Assembly: GCF_000219875.1 (NCBI RefSeq)
Contig: NC_017167.1
Coordinates: forward strand, 2,813,361-2,877,360
Reading direction: 5' to 3'
DNA length: 64,000 nucleotides
DNA from: Alicyclobacillus acidocaldarius subsp. acidocaldarius Tc-4-1
Lineage (GTDB): Bacteria > Bacillota > Bacilli > Alicyclobacillales > Alicyclobacillaceae
Below are positions 9,164 through 18,620 of this stretch, in pieces (position 1 is the first letter of the stretch; the number at the start of each line of letters is the position of its first letter). A model generated the notes under the pieces. The model had not been told where the DNA came from, did no database searches, and saw only the letters and a list, made by a program, of their open reading frames with translations. A program made the position numbers and the translations under genes.

Positions 9164-10341
9164 ACACGCTGTATGACCGTTTGTCGCCCGTCGTTCGCAA
9201 CCTCCCCCCGTCCGGCATCCGCCGCTTCTTCGATCTCGCCAGCCAGATGCAGGACGTCATTTCGCTCGGCGTCGGCGAGCCCGATTTTGTGACGCCTTGG
9301 CACGTCCGCGAGGCGTGCATGTATTCGCTGGAACAGGGTTACACCACGTACACCCCCAACAGGGGGCTCCCTGAACTGTGCGTGGAGATTGCGAAATACC
9401 TCACCAAGTTTGGCCTGACGTACGATCCGTCTCACGAAATTCTCGTCACCGTTGGGGGCAGCGAGGCCATTGATCTCGCGCTTCGCGCGCTGGTGTGTCC
9501 GGGCGACGAAGTCCTCATCCCCGTGCCAACGTATGTGAGCTACAAGCCGTGCGCGCTGCTCGCGGGCGCGGATGTGGTGGAACTGCCCACCTACGCGGAG
9601 CACGGATTTCGCCTCACCGCGGACGCGTTGGAACGAGCCATCACCCCGCGCAGCAAGGTGCTCGTCCTGTGCTTCCCGAACAATCCGACCGGCGCCGTGA
9701 TGGACAAGGAGGACCTCCAGGCCATCGCGGACGTGGTCCTGCGCCACGACCTGTTTGTGGTGTCCGACGAGATCTACGCGGAGCTAACGTATGGCAGCCA
9801 GCACGTGAGCATCGCCGCCATCCCCGGGATGCGCGAGCGGACCGTGGTGGTGAGCGGCATGTCCAAGGCGTACGCCATGACGGGCTGGCGCATCGGCTAC
9901 GCGGCCGGACCAGAGCCCATCATCTCGGCCATGCTCAAGATTCACCAGTACACCATCATGTGCGCGCCCCACATGGCGCAGCGGGCCGCGCTCGAGGCGC
10001 TGCGAAACGGAGACGACGAGCGGGATCGCATGGTGGAGAGCTATGACAGGCGGAGAAAACTCATTGTGGCGGGTCTGAACGAGATTGGGCTTCCGTGCCA
10101 CGAGCCGCGCGGCGCGTTCTACGCGTTCCCCGACATCCGCCCCACCGGGCTCAGCTCGGAGCAGTTTGCTGAGCGCCTGCTTCTGGAGCAGGGCGTGGCC
10201 GTGGTCCCCGGGAATGTCTTTGGCGATCCCGGCGAGGGGTTTGTCCGCTGTTCCTACGCCACCTCCGTGGAGCTGATTGAAGAGGCGCTCCGGCGAATGC
10301 GCGCGTTTGTGCAAAACCTCGCGTATCACCCGGTGCGGTAG
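9160..10341 (+). CDS. alaT: PLP-dependent aminotransferase, AlaT-like (alanine transaminase)
   Basis: A 393-residue class I/II aminotransferase. Visible active-site features are NNPTG at 174-178, SDEIYAE at 202-208, the PLP lysine K236 in SGMSKAYAMTGWRIGY, and RCSYATS near the C-terminus. It overlaps alaR by 4 nt, so translation is probably coupled. By synteny it should interconvert pyruvate and alanine with glutamate as amino donor; other aspartate/aromatic transaminases share these motifs, so the substrate rests on context. Confidence 0.88.
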   Translation: MNTLYDRLSPVVRNLPPSGIRRFFDLASQMQDVISLGVGEPDFVTPWHVREACMYSLEQGYTTYTPNRGLPELCVEIAKYLTKFGLTYDPSHEILVTVGGSEAIDLALRALVCPGDEVLIPVPTYVSYKPCALLAGADVVELPTYAEHGFRLTADALERAITPRSKVLVLCFPNNPTGAVMDKEDLQAIADVVLRHDLFVVSDEIYAELTYGSQHVSIAAIPGMRERTVVVSGMSKAYAMTGWRIGYAAGPEPIISAMLKIHQYTIMCAPHMAQRAALEALRNGDDERDRMVESYDRRRKLIVAGLNEIGLPCHEPRGAFYAFPDIRPTGLSSEQFAERLLLEQGVAVVPGNVFGDPGEGFVRCSYATSVELIEEALRRMRAFVQNLAYHPVR

Positions 10342-10431
10342 AACGCGGCGCGGTGCGCCGGTGGAGCGCACGGCACAGCCGAAAGCGCGCTGTGCAGCTG
10401 TCCTCCGCGGGCGCGACCTGCGCCGTCGCGC

Positions 10432-11697
10432 TCACACCGTCTCCTGCACCGTCACCGCCGCGGGGCGCTTCACGTCACGCGCCAGGAGGGCTCCGGTCAC
10501 GCCGATGGCCGTGAACAGCACAGGGATGAGCAGGCCCACGTGAAACCCGAGGGCGCGATCGCCCGGAAACTGGTCGAGGGCCGCGCCGAACAGTGAGGGC
10601 AGGAGCACGGCGCTCACAAACCCGCCCATGTTGGCAAAGCCGGATACCACGCCGACGCGCTCGACGGGAAACGTCTGCCGGACGATGGCGAACGTCAGCG
10701 AACTGCCGCCGTTGCCAAAGCCAATCAGGGCGAGCAGGACGGGCACAAGGGCAAACCATGGGCGCATGCCCATGGCAAACCACGCGAGCCAGCTCAGGAA
10801 CGTGACGGCGTGCACGAGCGCGTAGAGCCGCTTCACCTGGCCAAATCGGCTGGCGAGCCAACTGGTGAGCGGCCCACCGACCATGGCGCCCACAAGCCCC
10901 ACCATGATCATGGCGCTCGCCGCCGATCTCGCCATGTGAAACACCTGCATGAAGTAGGCCACGCCCCACGATCCCATGAAGCCCACGTACGTGCCGACGA
11001 GGCCAAAGTGACACATGGCGAGCGCGTAGGCCTGCCGCGAAGTGAAGGTTTGTCGGATGGCCTCACCGACGCTCGCGGGCCGCACCGGCTCGCCCGCCCG
11101 CTGAATCTCCCCGGCAAACATCCGCCTCGGCCGCCGCACGAGGACCTCATACAGCGCCGCACAGAGCCCAAAGAGAACCAAGCTCACGCCCACAAACAGG
11201 CTGCGCCACCCCCACGCGCGGATCAAGAGCGCGTACGGCACGGTCGCGGTCAAAGAACCGAAGCCAGCCGCGACGCCGATGACACCGAGCAGCGCGACGA
11301 ACTCTTGGGCTCGGAACCACTCGTTGATGACGGCGACCAGGTTGACGAAGATGGTGGCATCTCCCACACCCACAAGGAAGCGGGCCACCAAGAGCACCCA
11401 GGCGTGCGTGGCGACGCCCGTGAGCAGCGTGCCGAAGGCGTTTGTCAGGGCCCCGAAGATCAAAAAGCGATTCGGCCCAAACCGATCCGCCAAGATGCCG
11501 ACTGGCACCTGGAGGATGGCGTACGCCAGAAATTGCATGCTGTCCAGCAGGCCAAGCGCGCCCGCCGAAATGTGAAACTGGTTCATCCACTGGTTGGTCA
11601 CCAGTCCCGGGGCCGTGCGCTGGCTAACGATGAGGTAATACGCCGCGAGCGCGGTGAAGAACACCACCCATCTATATGGGCTTTCCTGACGGGTCAA
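10432..11697 (-). CDS. Major facilitator superfamily transporter
   Basis: A 421-residue MFS permease with about 12 membrane helices. The loop 2-3 motif is visible as GILADRFGPNRFLIFG and a second copy as LTSWLASRFGQVKRL in the second half. The start is revised to TTG 11697, 9 nt after GAGGGA; longer frames would run through the terminator at 11722-11757 that belongs to the upstream alcohol dehydrogenase. Substrate unknown: the sequence resembles anion/organic-acid or sugar-acid MFS carriers in general shape only. It converges on alaT. Confidence 0.82.
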   Translation of the reverse strand: MTRQESPYRWVVFFTALAAYYLIVSQRTAPGLVTNQWMNQFHISAGALGLLDSMQFLAYAILQVPVGILADRFGPNRFLIFGALTNAFGTLLTGVATHAWVLLVARFLVGVGDATIFVNLVAVINEWFRAQEFVALLGVIGVAAGFGSLTATVPYALLIRAWGWRSLFVGVSLVLFGLCAALYEVLVRRPRRMFAGEIQRAGEPVRPASVGEAIRQTFTSRQAYALAMCHFGLVGTYVGFMGSWGVAYFMQVFHMARSAASAMIMVGLVGAMVGGPLTSWLASRFGQVKRLYALVHAVTFLSWLAWFAMGMRPWFALVPVLLALIGFGNGGSSLTFAIVRQTFPVERVGVVSGFANMGGFVSAVLLPSLFGAALDQFPGDRALGFHVGLLIPVLFTAIGVTGALLARDVKRPAAVTVQETV

Positions 11698-11721
11698 TCT
11701 CGTCACTCCCTCGAGAAACGA

Positions 11722-11757
11722 GAGAAAACGGAGGCCCAGTACAGCCTCCGTTCTCTC
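11722..11757 (-). terminator. Terminator downstream of the alcohol dehydrogenase gene
   Basis: On the minus strand GAGAACGGAGGC and GCCTCCGTTTTCTC form a stem around an 8-nt loop, with the T run inside the 3' arm. It lies 57 bp after the dehydrogenase stop and just before the MFS start, which sets the upper limit for that start. Confidence 0.65.
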
Positions 11758-11813
11758 ATCTTCCGCGTCCATTGTATCGCGCGACCGGCGGATGGGCCAG
11801 TCGGCGAGTGACA

Positions 11814-12857
11814 TCACTTGCGCATCGTGCTGATATCGATCACGAATCGATACCGTACGTCCGATTTCAGCACGCGCTCCCAGGCCGCGTCGATCTCGTC
11901 GGCCGAGATGATTTCAATTTCGGGCGTCACCCCGCGTTCCGCGCAGAAGTCGAGCATCTCCTGCGTCTCGCGGATGCCGCCGATGCAGGAGCCCGCAAAC
12001 GTCCGGCGCTGCGTGATAAGCGCAAACGCGTTCACCTCCAGCGGCTCCGGCGGCGCACCGACATTGACCAGCGCACCGTCTGTCTTCAGAAGGCCCAGAT
12101 ACGCCGTGATGGGGATCTTCGCCGAGACCGTGTTGATGATGAGATCAAACCGGCCGGCGAGTTGGCGGAACGTCTCGGGATCGCTCGTCGCGTAGTACGC
12201 CTTCGCCCCGAGGCGCAGCCCATCTTCCTTCTTGCGCAGCGACTGGGACAGTACCGTGACTTCGGCTCCCATGGCCTTCGCGAGCTTCACGGCCATGTGC
12301 CCCAGCCCACCGAGGCCGACGACGGCGACTTCTTTGCCGGGCCCCGCCTGCCAGTGGCGCAGCGGCGAGTACGTCGTGATGCCCGCGCACAAAAGCGGAG
12401 CGGCCTTGTCGAGAGGGAGTGCGTCCGGGATACGAAGGACGAAGTCCTCCTTCACGACGATGTGCGTGGAGTACCCGCCCATGGTGTACTGCCCGTAGCG
12501 GTCGACGCTGCCGTACGTCTGGATGTTGCCTTTCACGCAGTACTGCTCGTCGCCGCGCTTGCAGTTCTCGCATTCACCGCACGAGTCGACCATGCAGCCG
12601 ACGCCGACGCGATCGCCCGGCTTGAACTTGGTCACGCGGCTGCCGACTCGCGACACGACGCCGGTGATCTCGTGTCCGGGGACGAATGGATAGCGCACCT
12701 CGCCCCACTCACCGCGGGCCGAGTGAATGTCCGAGTGGCAAATGCCGCAGTAGTGAATTTCAATCAGCACGTCGTCGGGCTGAAGTTCGCGACGCTCAAT
12801 CTCGATGGCGTGAAATGGGCTTTCCTTGCTCAACACACCGCGAGCCTGTGCCTTCAC
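11814..12857 (-). CDS. Zinc-dependent alcohol dehydrogenase (MDR family, YahK/cinnamyl type)
   Basis: A 347-residue medium-chain dehydrogenase that oxidises alcohols or reduces aldehydes with NAD(P). Catalytic zinc ligands are C40 in CGICHSD and H62-E63 in PGHE; structural zinc cysteines are at 93, 96, 99 and 107 ([15 protein letters not shown]). The nucleotide-binding loop is [17 protein letters not shown] near residue 178. The start is GTG 12857, 6 nt after AGGAGGT. It is divergent from the TetR gene at 13062, which probably regulates it through the shared intergenic repeats. Confidence 0.9.
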   Translation of the reverse strand: MKAQARGVLSKESPFHAIEIERRELQPDDVLIEIHYCGICHSDIHSARGEWGEVRYPFVPGHEITGVVSRVGSRVTKFKPGDRVGVGCMVDSCGECENCKRGDEQYCVKGNIQTYGSVDRYGQYTMGGYSTHIVVKEDFVLRIPDALPLDKAAPLLCAGITTYSPLRHWQAGPGKEVAVVGLGGLGHMAVKLAKAMGAEVTVLSQSLRKKEDGLRLGAKAYYATSDPETFRQLAGRFDLIINTVSAKIPITAYLGLLKTDGALVNVGAPPEPLEVNAFALITQRRTFAGSCIGGIRETQEMLDFCAERGVTPEIEIISADEIDAAWERVLKSDVRYRFVIDISTMRK

Positions 12858-12909
12858 GTGAAGACCTCCTCGCTTCCCTATTACACATGGATGTAGTAAG
12901 CTGCAATCG

Positions 12910-12976
12910 TGTACTATTGTAGCGCAAGCCGGGCTTTGCGCGATGGACACATCGAGTCGCGCTGCGCATTAGTACA
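12910..12976. promoter_or_regulatory. Nested inverted repeats between adh and tetR (candidate operators)
   Basis: TGTACTA (12910-12916) and TAGTACA (12970-12976) form a widely spaced inverted repeat, and between them GCGCAAGCC / GGCTTTGCGC (about 12922-12941) forms a compact palindrome. Both lie in the shared upstream region of the divergent dehydrogenase and TetR genes, where a TetR dimer would bind. Confidence 0.45.
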
Positions 12977-13061
12977 CACTCGCGACAACGTTGTTTCGAA
13001 TCCGACGCTGTGTTTTGCGAATGCCCATCATGCATGCACTGAGGAGGCATCGAGTTTCCCG

Positions 13062-13679
13062 ATGGACCGCCGTGTGGTGAAATCGCGCCAGGCCATTCGC
13101 GATGCGTTCGTGGCGCTCATGAAGGAGAAGGATTTCGATCACATCACGGTTCAGGACATCACCGACCGCGCCAATGTGAGCCGAAAAACCTTCTATCTGC
13201 ATTTTCTCGATAAATACGACCTGTTGGATCGCGTCATCGAAGACGCCATCCGCGAGATGGACGAGTTTGGCCAATGCGTGTGCGATCTCGACTGGGTTCC
13301 CGCCACTGAGCAGTGCTTTCAGTACCTAGCGGATCGGTACGACTTCTTTGGCACCATGCTCACGCAGGCTGGCGCTCCGTACTTTCGCCGGCGATATGTG
13401 GAATCCTGTATGACCTCATTCCGAGAGGAGATTCGCAAAGTCGTAGGGCGCCATCCCCTGCCCGAAGAGGATGCCATCCTTCAGTTCGTGGTGCACGCCT
13501 ACGTGGGAACGGTGGAGTGGTGGTTGCAGCAGGGGATGCCCTACTCGCCCAAGGTGATGGCGGATCGGGTGGGGCGCATGCTCGAAGCGGTTTACGCACA
13601 GCTGCCGTCGCTGAGGCAACCCGTGCACGCGGGCGAGAACTCGCCCACCTCGCTCGCCCAGCTCGAGGCCGGCGCGTGA
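13062..13679 (+). CDS. TetR/AcrR-family transcriptional regulator
   Basis: A 205-residue regulator with an N-terminal TetR helix-turn-helix: SRQAIRDAFVALMKEKDFDHITVQDITDRANVSRKTFYLHF, residues about 8-50, followed by a helical ligand-binding domain. The start is ATG 13062; GAGGAGG upstream is 14 nt away, longer than usual, and no other in-frame start fits better. Divergence from the zinc alcohol dehydrogenase suggests it represses that gene, possibly in response to an aldehyde or alcohol; this is inferred from position. Confidence 0.85.
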   Translation: MDRRVVKSRQAIRDAFVALMKEKDFDHITVQDITDRANVSRKTFYLHFLDKYDLLDRVIEDAIREMDEFGQCVCDLDWVPATEQCFQYLADRYDFFGTMLTQAGAPYFRRRYVESCMTSFREEIRKVVGRHPLPEEDAILQFVVHAYVGTVEWWLQQGMPYSPKVMADRVGRMLEAVYAQLPSLRQPVHAGENSPTSLAQLEAGA

Positions 13680-13746
13680 TGCCAGAAGGCGCTCCCCCTC
13701 CTCGGGCGTCGAGCGGCGGAGAGGGAGCGTCGGCGATGCCCGCAGA

Positions 13747-15126
13747 TCACGAAAGGGCCAGGATGGCTTCGCCCAGTACGTCGACGATGCGCTGCACCTC
13801 GGCCTCGGAGACCACGAAGGGCGGACACAGCGTGACGACGTTGTTGCCGCCCGGCGTGGTGTCTCCGTTTTTCCCGACGATCACGCCGCGCTGCCGACAG
13901 GCCGCGACCACGCGCCCGACGAGTTCTGGCGCAAGCGGCGCACGCGTCGCGGCATCTTCCACCAACTCCACCCCCGCCAACAGGCCAAACGTTCGGATGT
14001 CGCCCACGTGGGGCAGGCCCTGCAGGCGTTTCAGTTCCGCCGCGAGCAGATCCCCGAGGATTCGAGCGCGATCGACCATATTCTCTCGCTCCATGATATC
14101 GAGCGTCGCGAGGCCCACCGCACAGGAGGCCGGATGGCCGCCAAAGGTGTTCACGTGGCGAAGATGCGTGTACGCCTCGTCCCTCGCGAACGCCTCCTCG
14201 AATAATTCCGCCCGAACCGCCGTCGCCGCGAGCGGGAGATAACCGCTCGTGATCCCCTTGGCCATGGTGACGATGTCGGGGCGCACGTCATAGCGCTGAT
14301 GCCCAAACGGCGCGCCCGTCCGCCCAAAGCCGCAGATCACCTCGTCCACGATGAGCAGCGCGCCGTGCCGATCGCAGATCTCGCGCAGTTTGGGCAAGTA
14401 CCCGTCGGGCGGAACCAGGACACCGCCGCCCGTGATGACGGGCTCGGCGATCACGGCCGCGACCGTCTCGTCCACTTCCCAACGCATCACGTCGTCCACG
14501 TATTGCGCGCACTCCATCGCACACGTCGACGGCTCCTTCCCAAACGGGCAGCGGTAGCAATCCGGCGGCGGAACGTGGACGAAGCCAGGCGCGAGTGGCT
14601 CGTAGCGAAACTTGCGGTCAAACTGCCCCGACGCGGCGAGTGCCCCCATCGTGTTCCCGTGGTACGCGCGGTACCGGGAGACCACCTTCCATCGATGAGG
14701 CTCGCCTCGTTGGGCATGGTACTGCCGCGCAATTTTGAAAGCCACCTCGTTCGCCTCGGAGCCGCTGTTGGAGAAGAAGATGCGGTACTCGGCCCCAAGC
14801 CACGTGGAAAGCCGCTCCGCCAACTCGATGGCGGGCATGTGCGTGTGGGTCAGCGGATAATACGGCATCTCCGTCATCTGACGGTAGGCCGCTTCTGCGA
14901 GTTCTTTTCGCGAATAGCCCAGATTGACACACCATAGCCCCGACATCGCGTCCAGGTAGCGGCGCCCCTCGGCGTCGAGAACGTACGCGCCCTCGCCGCC
15001 CACCACCGCCATCGGATGCCTCGCCGCCTCGTGCGTCACCATTCCGTGCCACACGTACCGCCTGTCCTTCTCAAGCCATGCCGACGCACCCGCGCCAACC
15101 AACCCCTTGTCGACCGCCATGGGCAT
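13747..15126 (-). CDS. Class III aminotransferase, probably beta-alanine transaminase of pyrimidine catabolism
   Basis: A 459-residue fold-type I omega-aminotransferase. SGSEANE (121-127), the YRAYHG block near 152-157, DEVICGFGRTG (261-271) and PLP lysine K290 in TMAKGITSGYLP are intact. It is the last gene of the operon preT-pydA-pydC-aminotransferase, 24 bp after pydC, so its natural substrate is probably beta-alanine released by PydC, giving malonate semialdehyde. Class III enzymes are promiscuous, so this assignment rests on context. It appears to be the only unbroken gene of the operon. Confidence 0.82.
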   Translation of the reverse strand: MPMAVDKGLVGAGASAWLEKDRRYVWHGMVTHEAARHPMAVVGGEGAYVLDAEGRRYLDAMSGLWCVNLGYSRKELAEAAYRQMTEMPYYPLTHTHMPAIELAERLSTWLGAEYRIFFSNSGSEANEVAFKIARQYHAQRGEPHRWKVVSRYRAYHGNTMGALAASGQFDRKFRYEPLAPGFVHVPPPDCYRCPFGKEPSTCAMECAQYVDDVMRWEVDETVAAVIAEPVITGGGVLVPPDGYLPKLREICDRHGALLIVDEVICGFGRTGAPFGHQRYDVRPDIVTMAKGITSGYLPLAATAVRAELFEEAFARDEAYTHLRHVNTFGGHPASCAVGLATLDIMERENMVDRARILGDLLAAELKRLQGLPHVGDIRTFGLLAGVELVEDAATRAPLAPELVGRVVAACRQRGVIVGKNGDTTPGGNNVVTLCPPFVVSEAEVQRIVDVLGEAILALS

Positions 15127-15150
15127 CCCTCTTTCGCGTCCTTGGGTGAA

Positions 15151-16037
15151 TCAGGTTGAGACCAGTGTACCATACGTCTCCGGCCTGCGATCCCGGTAGA
15201 ATTGCCAAGTCTCGCGGACCTCGCGAATGACCTCTCGGTCCATATCCGCAATGACCACCTCATTCCGATCTCGAGCAGCCACCTTCACGAAATTTCCCCG
15301 GGGATCGACGAGATACGACTGCCCGTAAAACTCCCCCATGTTCCACGGCGGTTCCCAGCCTACGCGATTGATGGCACCCACATAGTAGCCGTTTGCCACC
15401 GCGTGCGCAGGCTGCTCCAACTTCCAAAGGTATTCCGACAGCCCTGCGACCGTTGCGGACGGGTTGAACACAATTTCGGCACCGTTGAGACCGAGAATGC
15501 GGGCCCCTTCCGGGAAATGACGGTCGTAACAGATGTACACGCCCACCTTCCCGTACCGCGTGTCGAAAACAGGATAGCCTCCAGTGCCAGGCTTGAAGTA
15601 ATACTTTTCCCAAAACCCCGTTTCCGGACGTTCGCCAGCCTGCACGTGTGGAATGTGGTGCTTCCTGTATTTCCCCAAATAAGTCCCATCTGCGTCGATC
15701 ACGGCCGCGGTATTGTAGTAGACCCCAGGCATCGCTTCCTCGTATAGCGGAACCACGAGCACCATCTCGTGCCGCTTGGCCACCTCCTGCATCCATTGAA
15801 CCGTGGGTCCGCCTGGCACAGGTTCGGCAGCCCGATACCACTTCGGCGACTGTTCCGCGCAGAAGTACGGAGCAAAAACAACTCCTGCAGACACGCGATC
15901 TCGGCTCCCTCCGCGGCAGCCTCCTCGATCATCGCCACGTGCTTTTCAATAGCCGCCTTTTTGTGCTCCTCCACGCTTCGATCGCCTGGAAGCTCGTGCT
16001 TCGCTTGAATGAGCGCAATTCGGACGTACCTCGACAC
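15151..16037 (-). pseudogene. pydC: Beta-ureidopropionase PydC, frameshifted
   Basis: Nitrilase-superfamily amidohydrolase that splits N-carbamoyl-beta-alanine. Reading starts at GTG 16037 after GAGGAGG (SRYVRIALIQAKHELPGD) and contains the catalytic Glu in CLQEL. The frame is lost at a run of five T on the minus strand (15874-15878); one more T would restore L-F-F-A-P-Y and join the frame that carries the catalytic Lys (GKYRKHHIP) and Cys (YICYDRHFPE). Together the two frames give a full-length enzyme of about 295 residues. Either a real one-base deletion or a homopolymer sequencing error. Confidence 0.85.
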
Positions 16038-16169
16038 CTATGCCCCTCCTCGCTGTCACGGGTGTGCGCTGATGTTTGTCACGGGATGCGCGCCGGCGAG
16101 TTCAGCCATGGGCACCATTTCGATGCATGCGACCGGACACACCGCTTCGCAAAGATTACAACGTGAGCG

Positions 16170-17852
16170 TCAAATCCCGCCCACCTTGCATTCCCGCCAT
16201 CGCTGCATCAAAGTCGTACATGACGACAAACCCCGCCGGGAAGCCGGCGGGGCAGTTGTGCATACTATGCTTTTTTTCGTCCGTCTGCGGATGCCGTCTG
16301 GCAGGTGGTCGGACCACGGCAGCAAGTCGTTCATCGCCGTCTGGTCGTCAGTCTGGATGTTGGGTAGCCGTTCGAACAGGTACTCCAGGTACAAGTACGG
16401 GTCCAAGCCGTTCTCCTTGGCCGTCTCTACCAGACTGTACGCGATGGCGCTGGCCCTCGCACCCCGTGGCGTGTTCGCGAACAAGAAATTCTTCCGGCCG
16501 ATCACGAACCGCTTGATGGACCGCTCGCTCCGATTGTTGTCCAACTCCAGATGCCCGTCCTCCAGGAACACCGTCAGCTTCGGCCATTGGTTGAGGCAAT
16601 ACGAAACCGCCTGCCCCAAGGTACTCTTGGGCAGTACCTGTTCGCTCTGCGCCCGGAGCCATGCCACAAACTCGTCCAGCACCGGCCGACTTAACTTCTG
16701 CCGCTGTGCGTGACGTTGTTCTGGATCCATGTCCTTCAGTGCGCGTTCAATCTTAAATAAGCGATTGCAGTATTCCAATCCTATCCTGGCCGCTGTCGGT
16801 TTCTTTCGCTCCTCTGCCGGGAGCGCGGTGTGTGCCTCGTGAAACTTACGTCTGGCGTGTGCCCAACACCCGACCAGCTTGACACCCGGAATGTCGTGGT
16901 ACCCGCTGTACCCGTCCACGTGCAGGTAGCCCCCGAATCCCTCGAGAAATCGCCTTGGGTGCTCCTTCGAACGGGTCTCCTGGTAGTCGAACAGGACAAT
17001 CGCTGGCCCATCCTGACCGCTTCGGTACAACCACATGTACGAGGTTGTTTCAGCCGATCGCCCCGGCTCATGCAGAACCTGCAGCGTTGTCTCATCCGCA
17101 TGGAGGTACCGGCGCTTCAGAAGTTCCTCGTGCAACCGGTTGTACATGAGTTCGAGCCACCGCGTCGTCCCCAACACCACCCAGTTCGCCAAGGTCTGAC
17201 GTGTTAACTGCAGGCCTTGCCGGGCAAACTGCTGCTCCAGACGGAACAGCGGCAAACCGTCCACGTATTTCTTGTCTATCACATACGCCAGCATCGAGGC
17301 GGACGCCAGGCTGCCCGGAATGGGTGGCTTGGGCATCTGCGCCTTGACCATAGGCGTTTCCGTCCCCTGCTGGTCACACGTCCGGCATGCATATTGTTGC
17401 TGGACATGTTCGCGTACCTTCGTCTGCGCCGGGATGTGGATGAGCTCGCGACGGATCTCGACACCCGCCTCGCTCATGACATCGCCGCAACACGGACAGA
17501 TCCGTTCTTCTTCCGACAGACGGTACTCCACCCGCTCCACTGGAAGATCGGCAAGCATGGCGTCCCGTTGTCCAGGCTGCTTCTTGCGTCGCTGGTACGT
17601 CACCATCTCGAAGGTAGGTTCTTCTTCCTCAGGCTGTGCCTCCGCCTCAGCCTCGTTGAACACCAGGTCCAAGCGCAATTGGTCGTCCGTCGTGCGTTCG
17701 CTGGACTTCCCGAATTGTCGATGGCGGGCCAGACGAAGCTGTTCCAGCAGGAGTTTCACCTGCTTCTTTAGCTCCGCGATTTCCTTCTCTTGCGCTTCGC
17801 AGCGTGCCTGCAGGGTTTCCAGTTGGTTGAGGGTGTCCGTCGTCGTGTTCAT
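16170..17852 (-). CDS. tnpC: IS66 transposase TnpC, with extended C-terminus
   Basis: DDE transposase of IS66 (about 560 residues). An N-terminal coiled coil ([21 protein letters not shown]) is followed by the zinc-finger-like CPCCGDV ... CRTC, the catalytic region with [23 protein letters not shown] and the C-terminal Glu in [21 protein letters not shown] 17852 is the most likely start; GTG 17873 is an alternative. The frame runs about 30 codons beyond the usual DGIR ending, through a seven-T run (plus strand 16271-16277) and a terminator-like hairpin (16231-16252), stopping 7 nt inside the element's end. A one-base change at that run may have removed the original stop. Confidence 0.88.
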   Translation of the reverse strand: MNTTTDTLNQLETLQARCEAQEKEIAELKKQVKLLLEQLRLARHRQFGKSSERTTDDQLRLDLVFNEAEAEAQPEEEEPTFEMVTYQRRKKQPGQRDAMLADLPVERVEYRLSEEERICPCCGDVMSEAGVEIRRELIHIPAQTKVREHVQQQYACRTCDQQGTETPMVKAQMPKPPIPGSLASASMLAYVIDKKYVDGLPLFRLEQQFARQGLQLTRQTLANWVVLGTTRWLELMYNRLHEELLKRRYLHADETTLQVLHEPGRSAETTSYMWLYRSGQDGPAIVLFDYQETRSKEHPRRFLEGFGGYLHVDGYSGYHDIPGVKLVGCWAHARRKFHEAHTALPAEERKKPTAARIGLEYCNRLFKIERALKDMDPEQRHAQRQKLSRPVLDEFVAWLRAQSEQVLPKSTLGQAVSYCLNQWPKLTVFLEDGHLELDNNRSERSIKRFVIGRKNFLFANTPRGARASAIAYSLVETAKENGLDPYLYLEYLFERLPNIQTDDQTAMNDLLPWSDHLPDGIRRRTKKSIVCTTAPPASRRGLSSCTTLMQRWRECKVGGI

Positions 17853-17916
17853 CATGCACAAGAATTTCGACACACCTGCCGAAATCCCTTGACAGACCCT
17901 TCTGTGTTTATCGGTC

Positions 17917-18282
17917 TCACACCACTTTTTTCGCGGTAACCCTCCGGTGTGCCTTCGGTTGGTTCAACGGCAGTCCGTCCAACAGCCAGTTCAGCTCCCG
18001 GCGAGTGATGACGAGGGTCTTGCCGTCGCTGGTGTCTGGCCATGGAAAGCGCCCCCGCTCCAGCCGCCGATAATACAGCCAGAAGCCGTTGTGCTCCCAG
18101 TACAGGATTTTCAGTTTGTCACGCTTTCGGTTACAAAACACGAAGACCGCAGAGGAAAATGGGTCCAGGTGAAAGGACTCCTGCACGAGCGCCGCCAAGC
18201 CGTCGATAGACTTGCGCATGTCCGTGCTGCCGCAGGCCAGGTACACACGCAATTCCCCCGGTCCAGCACCGATGTTCAGCAT
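17917..18282 (-). CDS. tnpB: IS66 accessory protein TnpB
   Basis: A 121-residue IS66 Orf2 protein. The diagnostic block [20 protein letters not shown] is at residues 13-32, then [33 protein letters not shown], and the family's C-terminal [11 protein letters not shown]. It overlaps tnpA by 7 nt. TnpB is required with TnpA and TnpC for transposition; its biochemical role is not settled. Confidence 0.92.
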   Translation of the reverse strand: MLNIGAGPGELRVYLACGSTDMRKSIDGLAALVQESFHLDPFSSAVFVFCNRKRDKLKILYWEHNGFWLYYRRLERGRFPWPDTSDGKTLVITRRELNWLLDGLPLNQPKAHRRVTAKKVV

Positions 18283-18620
18283 AGCGAGGCCAGGGTGCGC
18301 ACCACATCGCGCAGTAGTTCAGTGTCGTAACCAGGCGTGACCTCGATGACAACAGGACCTACACGGACAGACAGCGGCTTGTCTGACCCCTCAGCGGAAG
18401 GTTCGCCCACACGCACGGGGATGAAACGCGGATCCGTATCGCCATGTTGATGATCACCATAGTGGCCTTCTGTCTTCAACTTGCTGACCCAATACCACAG
18501 TTGGTGTTCCTTAACCTGATGCGCGGCGCACCAGGCTGCGCCCGTTAACCCGCTGGCCCGGAAGTCCGCTACACGGGCACGCCAAAGCTCGCGAAGTTTT
18601 TCGAGTTCGGCCTTCGTCAC
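18276..18620 (-). CDS. tnpA: IS66 accessory protein TnpA
   Basis: A 114-residue IS66 Orf1 protein with a helix-turn-helix-like N-terminus (LWRARVADFRASGLTGAAWCAAHQVKEHQLWYWVSKLK) and a C-terminal segment PLSVRVGPVVIEVTPGYD matching TnpA proteins. I chose GTG 18620, 6 nt after GGAGGG; the frame extends upstream to 18656 but with no Shine-Dalgarno. The gene is first in the IS operon. Confidence 0.85.
   Translation of the reverse strand: MTKAELEKLRELWRARVADFRASGLTGAAWCAAHQVKEHQLWYWVSKLKTEGHYGDHQHGDTDPRFIPVRVGEPSAEGSDKPLSVRVGPVVIEVTPGYDTELLRDVVRTLASLC

Noticed and set aside
10342-10431. GC-rich inverted repeats between alaT and the MFS gene
   Set aside because: No U-tract on either side and imperfect pairing; not called as a terminator.
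13688-13728. Imperfect hairpin between tetR and the aminotransferase
   Set aside because: Stem is possible (GCTCCCC... / ...GGGAGC) but without U-tracts; evidence too weak.
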